From Symbiodinium natans (taxonomy: Eukaryota; Sar; Dinophyceae; Suessiales; Symbiodiniaceae), in assembly GCA_905221605.1 (NCBI GenBank), contig CAJNDS010002316.1, forward strand, positions 1 through 64,000: 64,000 nucleotides of DNA. Direction: 5' to 3'. This document shows, one piece after another, positions 22,769 through 33,879 of this stretch; position 1 is the stretch's first letter, and each line of letters opens with the position of its first letter. The translations under genes were made by a program, and so were the position numbers. The notes under the pieces are model-generated. The model was not told the DNA's origin. It did no database searches and saw only the letters and a program-made list of their open reading frames with translations.

Positions 22769-23810
22769 CGGATCTGCACTCAAGATGGCTTTAAACCTTC
22801 CCTTTACCTTTTTGTGGCACCTGCCCGAACCGTTTGGAAGAGCTGCAATCCGATCCCCTCCCACAAAAACCACGCCAAACAGGAAAAGGCTTGCAAACCC
22901 ATTTCCTGGACACCCCCCCTTGAACCCAACATAATCATACAAGAATGAAGATATATTACTAAGACCATATCTGAGTAGATGAGATACTTGATTCAAGCAA
23001 CTTGTTCAGATCCTTCGAGGCAACACGTTGGTAAGCCAGTGAAGCTTTTCTCTCTATTGAAAGACGCCGCATGTCGCAGCTCGGGCATTGTGACCTGAGC
23101 AAAACCTTGCAGACCAAATGAACTCGAAAGTTAGGATCATATGCTTGGTACTCCTGCAAGCCCGGCGTATGTATATACTGTGTGTAATATATATGTATAC
23201 ATATATGTGGGGAATTGCACTGTTGTCAGGATTTTGTTGTTTATTTGGGGTTCTTTTTGGTTTTTTGTTGTTTTCGTACGGAAGGATGGACGGCAGGAAG
23301 GAAGGAAGGAAGGAAGGAAGGAGGAAGGAAGGCAGGAAGCAAGGGAGCAAGGGAGCAAGGGAGCAAGGGAGCAAGGGAGCAAGGAAGCAAGGATTGTTTA
23401 CACGCATAGCCGAGTTGACCCTGGGAGCCCTGCATCCGGAAGCCCGAAGCGCTTCAGCCTACCATTCTTCAACACCTACACTTTCACTCAGCCATAAGAG
23501 CAAGAAGGGCATCACTTTTGGCAGGGTTATCTGGGTTGGGGTCAAGGATTTCAAGGATCTCGAAGTACAACACATTTACAGATTTTCCTCCTCAAGACCC
23601 CACGGATTCAACACTAAGCCCAGAAAATCGAAAGCGCGACATCCGAAGCCGTAACATGCAACTGCAGTCGCAGCCACGCCAAGCTTTTACGGCCACCCAG
23701 CAAGCTTCAGAAAGCTTCAGGGGTGTGCCATAACCAATCGCTCTCTGAGCAGATCGGATTTCAGCAAAGAGGACACGAGCTCCCTGGGAAAATGCTCGAT
23801 ACATGCTGTT
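22769..23810. repeat. Spacer with GGAA and GAGCAAGG microsatellites
   Basis: GGAA-type units at 23,281-23,335 are followed by about seven gagcaagg units to about 23,394. A TATATGTATACATATATG patch lies near 23,190. ORFs here track the repeats. Confidence 0.8.
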
Positions 23811-24425
23811 TCAAGAAACTACGACTACAGTCGCCTGAACTACACCTGGCACTGCTGTGACTTTGTCAGCGGTTACCATCACGATATCTGAAGGCATGTT
23901 CTGCTGTTGTGGTGAAGAGGAGTTGTTCTCCCCTCGTTGCCACACCACGGGGATGTTCAGACCGTTGTTAAACTCCACCCTGCCATTTTGGAAATCTGTC
24001 TTCGTGAACACCGTGCCGATGTAATCCAAGTAGATCTCTTTCTCCGGCCCACGGTAAAAATGGAAGTGCTCCGTGCACGGCGGGTTGGGTTGCTCACCCC
24101 CAAATGTAAGACGAGTGCCACCGGACAAGGTGTAACGGTCATCTTGCACATGCACGGTCGTGTACATGATGTCATGGGACGATCCCTCCGGGGGAACTAT
24201 CTTCCAGCTGCCTTCCAAGTTCCTCAACAGCTCCTGCGCCTCTTCCTCGGGAAGTGGCACGGAGTCGTGAGGTATGCCGCGGCAGAAAGGGTCGGGGAAT
24301 GGGTCCTTATGAAGGCATTTGCAGCAAGGTGGTGGTGGGCGCTTGAACCTCAGCATCTCAGGGTGAGTGGGCATTCGCTTGGAGAAAGGCTTCGAGGACC
24401 ACACAGGCTCGGTGATGTAGTCCAT
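23811..24425 (-). CDS. Unidentified protein, 204 aa, conserved-looking
   Basis: Single open frame from ATG to stop. Residues about 1-55 are Pro/Cys-rich with PPPPCCKCLHKDPF. Residues about 65-170 look like a small beta-rich domain: GSWKIVPPEG, then YTLSGGTRLTFGG, YRGPEKEIYLDYIG, DFQNGRVEFNNG and IPVVWQRGE. Composition and the regular alternation of hydrophobic residues argue for a real protein rather than a shadow ORF. There is no signal peptide or membrane helix. A lipocalin-like or metal-binding fold is possible, but I cannot name the family. The last 30 residues are Val/Thr-rich and may be intron read-through. Confidence 0.6.
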   Translation of the reverse strand: MDYITEPVWSSKPFSKRMPTHPEMLRFKRPPPPCCKCLHKDPFPDPFCRGIPHDSVPLPEEEAQELLRNLEGSWKIVPPEGSSHDIMYTTVHVQDDRYTLSGGTRLTFGGEQPNPPCTEHFHFYRGPEKEIYLDYIGTVFTKTDFQNGRVEFNNGLNIPVVWQRGENNSSSPQQQNMPSDIVMVTADKVTAVPGVVQATVVVVS

Positions 24426-24839
24426 GGCAGCAGCTGTTGATATCGAAACTGCTTTAAGCGTGAAGAAGCGACGTCACAAGAATTCAGTGTAACCCTTACA
24501 TCCAGAATTTTTGCGGATGCTCCTGAGAAGAATGCGAAGTGTGGTGCTGCACGCACCTGTGCCTCAGGACTACGGGCTTGCCAATTCTTGAGAACAAAGA
24601 GTGTCCTGCATCGAGCTTCTGGCCTCGGACCTCGCAAGTTCCACCCCTCTGACTGCAAGCGCTCACTGCTTGTTGGGGACACCCTTAGCCCGGAAGAAAC
24701 CTCAGTGCTTAGGCCTACGCTGTACGGAGCCGCGCCACACAGAGCCAGTCCCACATTCAGAAATCACGACATGCTGAAGCTCGGACAGCTGAACAAGAAT
24801 CCTTCCTCGCAATCGTTCCACAAGCAACAGATGCAAAAG

Positions 24840-25165
24840 TCGCCAGGCGCGGCGTCTGGAGCGGCGAAATTTTTTTAAAGAAAAAGAAGAAGGCGCGCGC
24901 GCGCGAAGCGCGCGCGCCTGGAGCGGCAACGGGCGGAGCCCTTCACCTTAAGCCAGAAGCCTTCGTGTTACTGAAGCCGGCCGCTCCAAAAGCCGCGTGT
25001 AATAAAGACGTGCCCGGAGCAACCAACCAGACTTGGAGTCTTGAGATCTAGTCCGCAAGCACAAGCACATCCCCAAGACTGCCCAAGCACCCGCCGCTCC
25101 AGAGGCCGCGTCTTATAAAGGCGGTGCAACCTGCCGCTTCAGAGGCCGCGTCTAATAAAGACGGC
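24840..25165. repeat. Hairpin-forming GC repeats
   Basis: A perfect palindrome aggcgcgcgcgc / gcgcgcgcgcct surrounds a short loop at 24,891-24,919. Downstream, the block gccgcgtctaataaagac and its variants occur three times (about 24,992, 25,104 and 25,144), each able to fold cgtct against agacg. The phrase ctggagcggc recurs at 24,857, 24,919 and 25,826, hinting at an element boundary. Confidence 0.6.
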
Positions 25166-26402
25166 GCCTGGCAGCTGAAGTCCTGACCCTTTCGGCGATC
25201 AACAACAAAGCGAAACACAAAGGCAGCAACCTCTCAAGCTATCAACCGGCCTTGACCTGGGACAAGCAACTCTGCCGAAACAAACCCAAACCCACACAGC
25301 CGGTCTTCCTTGTTTGGCGCTTTTTTTTGAACCGTCGCCTCTTTACTACATCAGCAGCGCAGTAAGGCGCGAAAACCAAAGCAAGCACACACCAAAAACC
25401 ACAAAAACCCGCAGCAACCCGCCAAAACCAAAACGCCAAACGTCTAGGTGTCCCCCGCGCTCAATACTCGAAGTCGTCGCAGAAATCCAGGTGTAATCAA
25501 GCAGCGCAGAGCATGCGGGGGAGTCGCAAAATGCGACAGTTTGCCAGATCATCAAAACCACCATCATGAAGCCACTGGTGCAACGAAGGTCAGTACGGAA
25601 AGCAGTAAACCGAAGAAGGACAGCGAAGTTACCGACCAACACGGGCAGGTACCAGGCACACAGTCGCGAAAAGGGAAGGTAGCCACCATGGGGCGCGTGC
25701 TGGCCAGAACAGCAGATGCAAGACCAGCCCAGGGCACCCCATGGTGGTCAGCCAGTGAAGCAACCCCGAGCAACAGCCAACACAACTTGCGGCTCTGTTA
25801 TTGGAGGCCGAGGCGGACGCAATCTCTGGAGCGGCAGACTTTTAGGGTTTAGGGCAAAGCCCTCCTAGTTTCCCAGAGAGGAAGCCTGCGAGTAACAGCT
25901 GCCGATTCCAAGGGGAATACTACCAGACAGCAGTCAAACCCTTACTCTGGCCCGCAGCAGAGGAAAGGCCAGCGCACACCCCATGGTGGTCAGCCAGTGG
26001 GGACTTAACAGCAAGAACAGCGGATGTAACACCAGCCCAGGGAACCTGGGGCCGCAGTCAGCAGAGTCCAGAAACAAGATGGAGCAACAAGCCCATTAAT
26101 CACATTTCCGAGAACCCTAGAGAACATTTCTTGAATTGCCACTCTGGGAGCGATAAGATTGGGCAAGGAAGACTGATCCATGTTAGAGCAAGGGATGAGG
26201 ATCACCCCTTGTCCAAACAACGAATTGCTAGTGCAATTTGGCACAAGGATGACCTTGAAACACATTTCCTATCATTGACAGACAGGCACCCATTATGACT
26301 GTTAAATGTGAGGATGTTCCCAACTCGTGAAGCTGCATGTGTCCAGACATTTCTTAGCCAAAATGAAGCCTTTTAAGGTTGGAGATTGCCAGAAAACCTT
26401 CC
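25166..26402. repeat. Spacer with an internal ~60-bp duplication
   Basis: caccccatggtggtcagccagtg occurs at 25,735 and again at 25,977, each beside a copy of gaacagc(a/g)gatg(c/t)aa...ccagcccagg. Two short telomere units lie at 25,841-25,855. The 134-codon plus ORF at 25,448 lacks domains. Confidence 0.55.
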
Positions 26403-27180
26403 TGAGTAACATGTATAAGTAAGGGGGCACTTATGGTACAGCCTTTTGTGCTGCAACGTCACTACAACGTCACTACAACGTCACTACAACGTCACTACAA
26501 CGTCACTACAACGTCACTACAACGTCACTACAGCCCCTTTTTCAGCAGCACTCCGTTGTGACCGCAATCGCGTTGTGACCGCGTTGTGACCGCGTTGTGA
26601 CCGCAACTGCGCTGTGACGTGACCGTGTTGTGACGGTGTTGTGACTGCGTTGTGACCGCGTTGTGACCGCGTTGTGACCGCAATCGCGCTGTGACGTGAC
26701 CGTTGTTGTGACCGCGTCATTGTGACCGCGTTGTAACCGCGTTGTGACCGCAAGGTGTTGTCAAAATGGAGCGAAAAAGAATTTCGTTTATATTTCAATA
26801 ACAAGTCAAATATGAGCCAACAATGACTCAATGATTTAATAATGTTGCAATCTTTGCTGGAAGCAGAAGTAGCAGCAGTAGAAGAGCAGTTTGCAGCAGT
26901 AGGCAGACTTCGAAGAAACTCCAAAAAGACTGCAGTCTTCACCGTAAAAGATTCCATAAAGACTGAGTCTCTCACCGAGTCTCTGCAGCGAGTGCTGCTT
27001 TTGCATTGTACTGCAGTTTCCACTGTTCTTTGCGGTAGAGCAGCAGTGCAGCAGTAGTGGGTGGCAGCGCAAAGGCAGTTGCGGCAGGGCAGAAGGGCGG
27101 AGTGACAGTGCAGAGCAGCAGTGGCAGGGCAGCTGTGGCAAGGGTTTGATTTCGAGGTTCGCTCGGTTTGACCCCGGGGC
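26403..27180 (+). repeat. GTCACTAC satellite element, left inverted copy
   Basis: Begins at ataagtaagggggcacttat, then about eight 11-bp caacgtcacta units (26,452-26,532), about 18 gttgtgaccgc units (26,550-26,760) and a ~350-bp module with gaagactgcagtc...gattccat. The same parts occur in reverse order and orientation at 37,180-38,305, so the two are inverted copies. Confidence 0.85.
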
Positions 27181-28960
27181 TCAGCCGGACCCGGTTTAGC
27201 ATCGCAGCGCTGTGGATCGTCCACGTTATTCTTGGATTGAGTGCAGGTTCGACAAGAAATTGGAAAACCCAGTGTCTCGTTGTGTTCTTCGTTCGCGCGC
27301 AGGAAAGCTTGAGGAGTGTAGGCAGCGATCGCCCACATGGTTCCTCGATGAGGTTCGACTTTGTGAAAGCGTTCTCGTGCATCGAAGCTACAGCTCGATC
27401 GTGCAAGTCAACAAAGCCGTCGATTCACCTGCAGCATCTTCAATCCACACGCGACCTCCTGTGAAAGTGCCCAGAGTGATTGCATGGTTCATATGACCCT
27501 GCAGATTTTTGACATCACGGTGGAGGCCCATGTTAGGGTTGCGAAGCAGTGCGATAGACGTCCACGTTTTGTCGGGGAGCGGTTTTTCAAGAAAGAGTTG
27601 ATGGCGAGGCAGACCGTCCGCGCCGAGAATGCTTTGGAAACGCCTACGATGCCGCCGTAACCGACCAAGCCCAGAGTGCAGTATCTTTCATAAGCTCCAG
27701 GTCCTATGGCGGATTGTTCGACCGCGATGCTTCCATTCGCTCGACCACAGGTCCAGAAGCTGCGCAAGGTTTTGCTCAGAAGGCTGATGCATCGTGGCTT
27801 CGCACACGAAGCTGAGCTGGTCCGAGCTCCTTCTTTTTAGTTTTCTTCACCCTTTCCGCCTTCCAGCACCTCCACGCGGGCCTGAAAACCCTGGCGTATT
27901 CCCCACAGCACGCAGCACACGCAGTTGTATTCGCGAGCTTGCCGCGCAGCGCCTGGCCCACGGGCCCCGTCTCCTGCACCTCGTTGGCGATGAAGCCCAG
28001 CGTGCGCTTCTGCGAAGACCTGCTGCAGCTCCTCGAGCCCCGCGGGCTCCACGCTGTGCTTCAGCTTCTTGTTTGAGAGGTTCTGGAAGCCGTAATTCAC
28101 GGTGACTTCGCCGTCGTTGGCCCCACCGCCCCGCGATTCCACGATGAGGTTCGCAGAGCTCCACGCCGCCGGCGGAGGAGGCGGAGAGCTGCCCGAGCCC
28201 GCGTTGCAGGCCACCAGGAGCCGCGCGTTGTCGGCGGCTGCGAGGTTCAGCACCTCCCCGTCACGTCCCTGCTGTTAACGGTGGAGCCGCCGGTGATGGT
28301 GAGCTCCATTTCCGGGACCTGTGTGGAGATGGCATTCGTCACGAGCCCGTGGCCGGTTCTCCAACAGCGACTTAGCGCCCCTGGACTGCACTTCCCAGTC
28401 AACGCAAACGTGGAGGGTGGGGCATCTACACGATGTGCTGAGCAATTCACACGCGATCAGGGCCCTCCTCCCCCAAACGCCCCTGAGCGCCACGCCCATC
28501 CTGGGCGCGACTTCCTGATGTTGCGGGGCCGGCACGCTGGGCATCGAGTTCGAGGCCCCAGATCGGCGTACTGCGATCAGCCCGTCCACTTCCGCGGAGG
28601 TGTAGAACGATACGAGGGCAATGGCAATCTCGTGCAGGATGGGCGCCTGAAGCCCGGTCCACCGTAGGCGCTCAGGTCGATGCCGCCCACGGCCGCAGCA
28701 ATCGCAGCATCTCTGCGGTCGTGCTATGGCGGTTTCGCTTGAATCGTAGAAGCTGCCCAGCATGGCCAGGACCCAGGACTTGCTGGCCAGGGGCGCCAGC
28801 AGGGCGCTCACCTCCGGCTGCGTGTTCCTTATCGTGACCAACAGGTCCCAGGCCATGCCCGGGCGTTGGCGAGGTTCGTGCCGCCGGTCGTGGTGAGCGG
28901 AGCTCACCATCACAGGCGGCTCGGGAGGCGCCGTCGTCAAGGGCCCTGGATGTGCAGGGT
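27181..28960 (-). CDS. Unidentified minus-strand coding candidate, frames broken
   Basis: Two minus ORFs (28,940-28,275 and 28,253-27,837) have protein-like stretches such as LLVTIRNTQPEVSALLAPL, SKSWVLAMLGSFYD, LNLAAADNARLLVACNAG and SVEPAGLEELQQVFAEAH. The last continues in another frame as FIANEVQETGPVGQALRG. The frame changes suggest introns or decay. I recognise no family. The rest of the interval is empty. Confidence 0.35.
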
Positions 28961-28997
28961 GCCGTGACCTCGGGGCGTGGAGCTCTCCACGATTTTT

Positions 28998-29400
28998 TTC
29001 AGTCAGGGGCCACTCATGGTAGCCTTTTCAAACGCACTATAATGTCACTACAGCCCCTTTTGCAACAACGTCACTACAACGCCACTACAACGTCAATGTC
29101 ACTCCAACATCGCTACAACGTCACTACAACGTCACTACAACGTCACTACAACGTCCTATGTCACGACAACGTCACTACAACGTCACTACAATGTCACTCT
29201 AGCCGTCACTACAACGTCACGTCACTACAACGTCAATACAATATCACTACAGCCGCTTTTGCAGCATGGTCACACAACGTCACTACAATGTCACTTCAGC
29301 CGCTTTTGCAGCATGGTCACAACAACGTCACTACAGCCGCTTTTGCAGCATGTCGCTGCAACGTCACTACAATGTCACTACAACGTTTGCTGGAAAGACT
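28998..29400 (+). repeat. GTCACTAC satellite element, partial copy
   Basis: Starts with aggggccactcatggtagcc, a diverged form of the end motif seen at 26,410 and 38,290, then irregular caacgtcactacaacgtcac units interrupted by cagccgcttttgcagcatg three times. Peptides like TSLQRHYN on the plus strand are products of the repeat. Confidence 0.8.
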
Positions 29401-30020
29401 CAAAAAAAGCAGGAAAAATACTGAACATATGGACTCTGCGGAAAAAAGCCTCGTTTAATTCAACTATAATTAAAATAGTGACAAAGTATGAACCAACAAA
29501 TGACTCAATATAAAAGCACCAGCAATGACGAAATAGTACCGTAGTAATGTGCAGATGCAAAAAGTCCAAGTTAAGTCTGCGCGCTCATCGGTCACTACGC
29601 GGGCACTGCGTGGTCACTACGCAGACGGTTCCACAAGAGCAAGACCCTAGCTCTTTCTGCGCCCAAGCTTTTCAACGGTTAGACAAGCGAATCTGCAATC
29701 GAGCTGTTGGAGGGTTTCGACCTGCCTGATCAGCCTCTTTTTTCTGTCGGAAGCTTTTGCTCGGCTGTGGAGTGTCCCCCAGTAGGGCCTTAAATCCAAA
29801 ACGAATCAGGTTTAGAAATATGATTTGGGCGAAATCTAAACCTAAACGAATCGGGTTTGAGTCCAAAATCTGGAAAATGACGTGGTCATTCATGCGTGAA
29901 TTCCATTTAAAATGTAACTGGGGCGTGTACGCGGTCTCCAGACATACTGTAGAGCTTCCTCACCGTAGAGCTACGGGTCTTGACACACATTTCTGGATTG
30001 CACGCGAACGACACATTGCT
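29401..30020. other. No recognisable feature
   Basis: AT-richer stretch; a duplicated ~35-bp phrase with aaacgaatc(a/g)ggttt at about 29,797 and 29,845. No supported gene. Confidence 0.4.
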
Positions 30021-30395
30021 TTTTGTGCGGTCATGACGCAGTCACGACGGCACGTTACGACGCGATTGCCACGCAGTCACGACGCTTTTGCGTGACGTGG
30101 TCACGACGTGGTCACGACGCAGTCATGATGCGGTCACGACAGCGCTTTTGGGCATCGACGCGATGACGTGACACAGTCACGAACACGGACATGACAGCAC
30201 GCTCACGTGCGTCACGACGACAGGTCACGACAGGGAACGAAACGGTCAAGATGCGGTCACGACGCGTTGTGGACAGAGTCACGACGCGTCGTCACGGAGG
30301 TCACGACGATCACGCGTTACGACGCAGTCGCGACGCTTGTGGTCACGACCGCACCGCCATTTTTTGTGGTCACGATGACGACAGGGAATTGACGC
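30021..30395. repeat. Irregular GTCACGACGC minisatellite
   Basis: The phrase gtcacgacg recurs with variable 6-15-bp spacers, a relative of the GTAGTGAC/GTCACTAC units elsewhere in this island. Confidence 0.8.
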
Positions 30396-30739
30396 TTGAA
30401 AAATGAACGCCAGCAAAGTTGCCTGCGCCTCACTTTGTCACGTTCGCACGTATCGTCCGTGCCATTCATGTTGTTAGCTAGCAATCTCCCGCCATTTCTG
30501 TGCGCAGACCAAGTATGCCAACCATTCGAGTGGGAAGCTCAAAAAAGCGCCGTTCAGGTGCTCTCAGAAGCTTGCCTTCAGACCAAACTTGCTGAACCCC
30601 TACCTGAGTTCCAACATGCCCTTGCTTTGGGTTCTCCTCAACGCATTGACACCCTGCGTAACTGAAATCTCATGCGATCAAGCATCTGCCCTTCCGTCCA
30701 CGCCAAAAGGCAGAGCCGCAAAATGCTGGATGACTGCAC

Positions 30740-30945
30740 GAGCTCTTGACTGTGCGCCGCTTGCGGGTGACTCTACGGGGCTTTCACTGCACAGGGCCTC
30801 TGGACTGTACGGCGCCTTTTTGGGTGATGGTCGGGGCCTTTTCACTACTGTACGAGGCATTGAGTGACGGTACCCTTCTTTTGCGTGACTGTACTGGGCT
30901 TTCGGTGACTGCACGCGCCGTTTGCGAAACACCAGTCTAACGCAG
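30740..30945. repeat. ~40-bp degenerate repeat (gtgactgtacggggcttttc)
   Basis: Five imperfect units containing gtgac(t/g)(g/c)tac and gggcttt(c/t)(a/g)ctg. Non-coding. Confidence 0.5.
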
Positions 30946-31042
30946 TGACAGCCACGCTGAACTCCCGATTTCTGTAAAAGTGATAGTTGCACGGCACCTC
31001 GAAAGCCGAGGTTCTCATCACTGAAATTTGTCAACCCGCCTC

Positions 31043-31410
31043 TTGTCACTCAAGCAGTCAGCCGCAGCCTTCATGGAGAAACAGCGCGCCATGTGTTTTG
31101 ACAGACTGTCCGCCATTTTAGCATGCGCACATTGAGCATCCACGCGTTTAAGTTTCCTCCGTCAGGAAGCGACCAGAAGATGGAAAGCCTGTCAAGAGCT
31201 TCGAACACATTGGCAGAGCATGAATACCAAGTGGCGAACCCTCTACTGGCTTCATATTACCGCTTCGTTCTGAAGAAACAATGCCGTTTAGAAGTTGCGT
31301 GAAGCGAGCAATCCCCGACACTGTGCAGACTCACTGGTGCGAGCATTGCCCCACCTGTTCTTCTCCAAGGTCGTGAGCTTAGTGTATCTCAGTTGGCGAA
31401 GGGTGGTAGA
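31043..31410 (+). pseudogene. Decayed partial copy of the CR-type ATPase-nuclease gene
   Basis: Matches the intact neighbour in three collinear blocks. The upstream/start region (31,043-31,190, like 31,787-31,943) is joined at cttcgaacac to a few bases around ttggcagagcat (like 32,079), then to the region after the ATPase core (about 31,230-31,410, like 32,900-33,085). Two internal deletions of about 130 and 800 bp remove the P-loop and Walker B. The remaining frame has stops. It lies about 380 bp upstream of the intact gene in the same orientation, so it looks like a tandem duplicate that decayed. Confidence 0.8.
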
Positions 31411-31885
31411 AGTCAAGTGGAAGAAAGCCCGTGCGTGGAACTTGCGCGCGAATTTTGCTCGTCTGTCTTCGGTTACAAAAGGGCGATGACCAAGATTGAA
31501 GTTTTGAGTGTCCCAAAGTTCATGTTGTGCCTGCCAATTTGTACATGTTGTACATGTTCTGTGGTGCCCTGACTCCTGATCTTGCAGGACGGCCATGGTG
31601 GCTTCCAGCTCGTTGGCAATGCTTTTCCAATCGACCCAGTGCCGCAAAACGTTGCACTCCTGACCTGTGTTTGTTGAATGTATTTTGATCGCGCGCCTGA
31701 TGGTAACGCCTTGCGTGGGTGCTTGATGGCGCGAGACTTGATGTGTCCGTTAATGCAGGTGTTGGCACAACCCACTGAGTTGAGGTTTGTCACTCAAGCA
31801 GTCAGCTGCAGCATTCATGAGATACGGCGCACCACGTGTTGACAGACTGTTTGCCATTTTATCATGCACACATGGAGGATCCGCC

Positions 31886-33594
31886 ATGGAGCGACCTGCC
31901 GAAGAAGAGCCACCTGTTAAGAAGCTTCGGACACTTCCACCCATTGGAGAAGTGGCTCAGGAAGACCAACATGTTTTCATTTCCTTACAAGGATGTGCTG
32001 ACAACATTGGCAAGTTGTTTGATGGCGGGCATAGTGTTGTATTCATCCGCGGTGGCGTGGCCATCGGCAAGACCACATTGGCAGAGCATTTGGGCCGCTC
32101 TGAGACGTATGTGAATGTGCCCTTCACTGAACATGGTCATGACGATGCTTGGAGGGTGAGAACAGTGCAAGCCGTGGAAAAAGCAACAGGCAAAAAAGTT
32201 GACGGAGATGGTTCAGCTTTCGGGAATGCGCTGAAGCAAGCCAAGGACAACAACTTGACCCTGATTTATGATGAAGCTCACACACTGTTCCTCTCTCAAA
32301 ACCTATGCTCAGCCCTATTCAAAGCAAGCATTCACTATCGACCACGGGTCTTGCTGTTATCAGCGTCAGGTGATGCTTCAAGCACATCAAGCCTCGCCAT
32401 GACAACGCCAAATGAAATCACCCAAAAATTCATGTGGACACCACCTCTACCCTGCAGTCTAGACCTGAAAAGACAGCTGGAGGAAAGTGGCGTCAAGCTG
32501 GACGAAGAGAGCATCGACTTCTTCGCCAGCTTCTGTGGTGGGCATCGAGGCATTTTCATGGCTGCGATGCACTGGGTGAAGAGCAAGCAGACGAGTGGTG
32601 AAAGCTGGAATGTCAATAAGACGGTGGGGGTTGTGCGGAATAGCTATAGCCATGGACAGTGGGATTGTAGCGACACCGAGATTCTGGGCGCTCTGAAAGA
32701 GAGCCGTGCCGTGAAAGTCAATGGACGATACAGCTCTGTTGAACATACGCCAAAAGAGTTTGTAGAGCTCTTGTGTGCAGGGGCACGGCCCATCGGACAA
32801 GACATTCGGAGAGAGCTCACCATCAACGGCTTCGTGCTTCCAAAATATGACAGCGCAGAAGAGCTTCAGAAGCTGAATTGGACCAATGACGACCTGCATT
32901 ACAAGGTGGCGAACCCTTTGCTGGCCGCGTACTACCGCTTCCAACTGAAGAAGACCTGTGGCTTACAGCTTCAGTTCTTGCCCAGCAGACCCGAAAACTG
33001 TGCAGACTTACTGATGCGAGCGTTGCCCTACCTGTTCTTCTCCAAGGTCGTGAGCTTCGAAGGAGATGTATCTCAGTTGGCGAAGGGCGGTCTCCCACAC
33101 GAGCAACAGTATAACCAAGCCATCCTCAGTGTGTTGACGGAAATCGGCTACAAGCCCTTTGCTCCACAATCGTCGACGGAGGGTGACGGGAAGCCAGACC
33201 TTATGGTCAAAATTTGTGAGGAGACGTTTGTCATGGAGGGCGCGAAGAAACAGATCAAAGAGCACCTTGGCCGCTTCAATAAGTATGAGAATTACAAGAA
33301 TGCCAAGCACAAGGGTGTCTACATGATCGGCAAGGACAATGACAAGGTGCTTCAGACCGTGATGACATCTTGTGGAGGCGATGTCCAAGTCATAGGCTTG
33401 GTCCCCAACATCGCCCACACCGCCTACACCGTTCACGTGAAGAGCAAGGGCATCACAAGCATCAACACCTTCAGGGTGGACTGCGACCTCGTGGCAAGGA
33501 GGCTGGTGCTTAAGGACGACGGCGAGCCTGAGCTCCACAGTGTGCAATCGCTGAAGAGCGTCCACCTGTTTACAAAAGCTCAGAGCAGACGCTG
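31886..33594 (+). CDS. Crinkler/RHS-type (CR) P-loop ATPase with REase-like nuclease domain
   Basis: About 570 codons in the first exon. An upstream ATG at 31,787 is in frame, but the region before MERPAEEEPP is shared with the decayed copy and reads like leader; a basic PPVKKLRTLPP near the start could be a nuclear signal. ATPase: Walker A GVAIGKTT (about 32,053-32,076), Walker B LIYDEAH (about 32,262), sensor LLLSASGD. The C-terminal third resembles a PD-(D/E)xK fold: GKPDLMV (about 33,191), then FVMEGAKK, which has E-G-A-K rather than the usual ExK. This order fits the CR-effector architecture described by Aravind and colleagues, derived from mobile elements and found in many protists. A likely donor GTGAGAAG follows QSRRW at 33,594. 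Partner exons may lie downstream. Substrate and toxicity are unknown. Confidence 0.65.
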
Positions 33595-33879
33595 GGTGAG
33601 AAGTCTGGTAGTATTGTTTTTGTTTTGTCGGTCATCCTTCTCTGCTTCTGTGTTTCGGAAATAGGTCTCTTGCCTTCGTGCACATGTCATGATCTGTGCT
33701 CCTTCGGATTCCTTTTCTCTTGTTTGATCTGCAAATCTCAGCTGCGTTGCCTGCGTTGCGTCTGTTAGCACCCAGGCCCATCTGCCGGATCAGGCACAAG
33801 AGTTGCAAGGTTTGAGAGGTTTGAGACCGTTGCAGGGTGCCAAGACATGTGACCATTAGAGATTGCCAGCCTTTGGCGT

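Noticed and set aside
26452-26760. CRISPR-like or protein-coding repeats (TSLQRHYN peptides)
   Set aside because: Pure 11-bp satellites without spacers; the peptides follow from the repeat.
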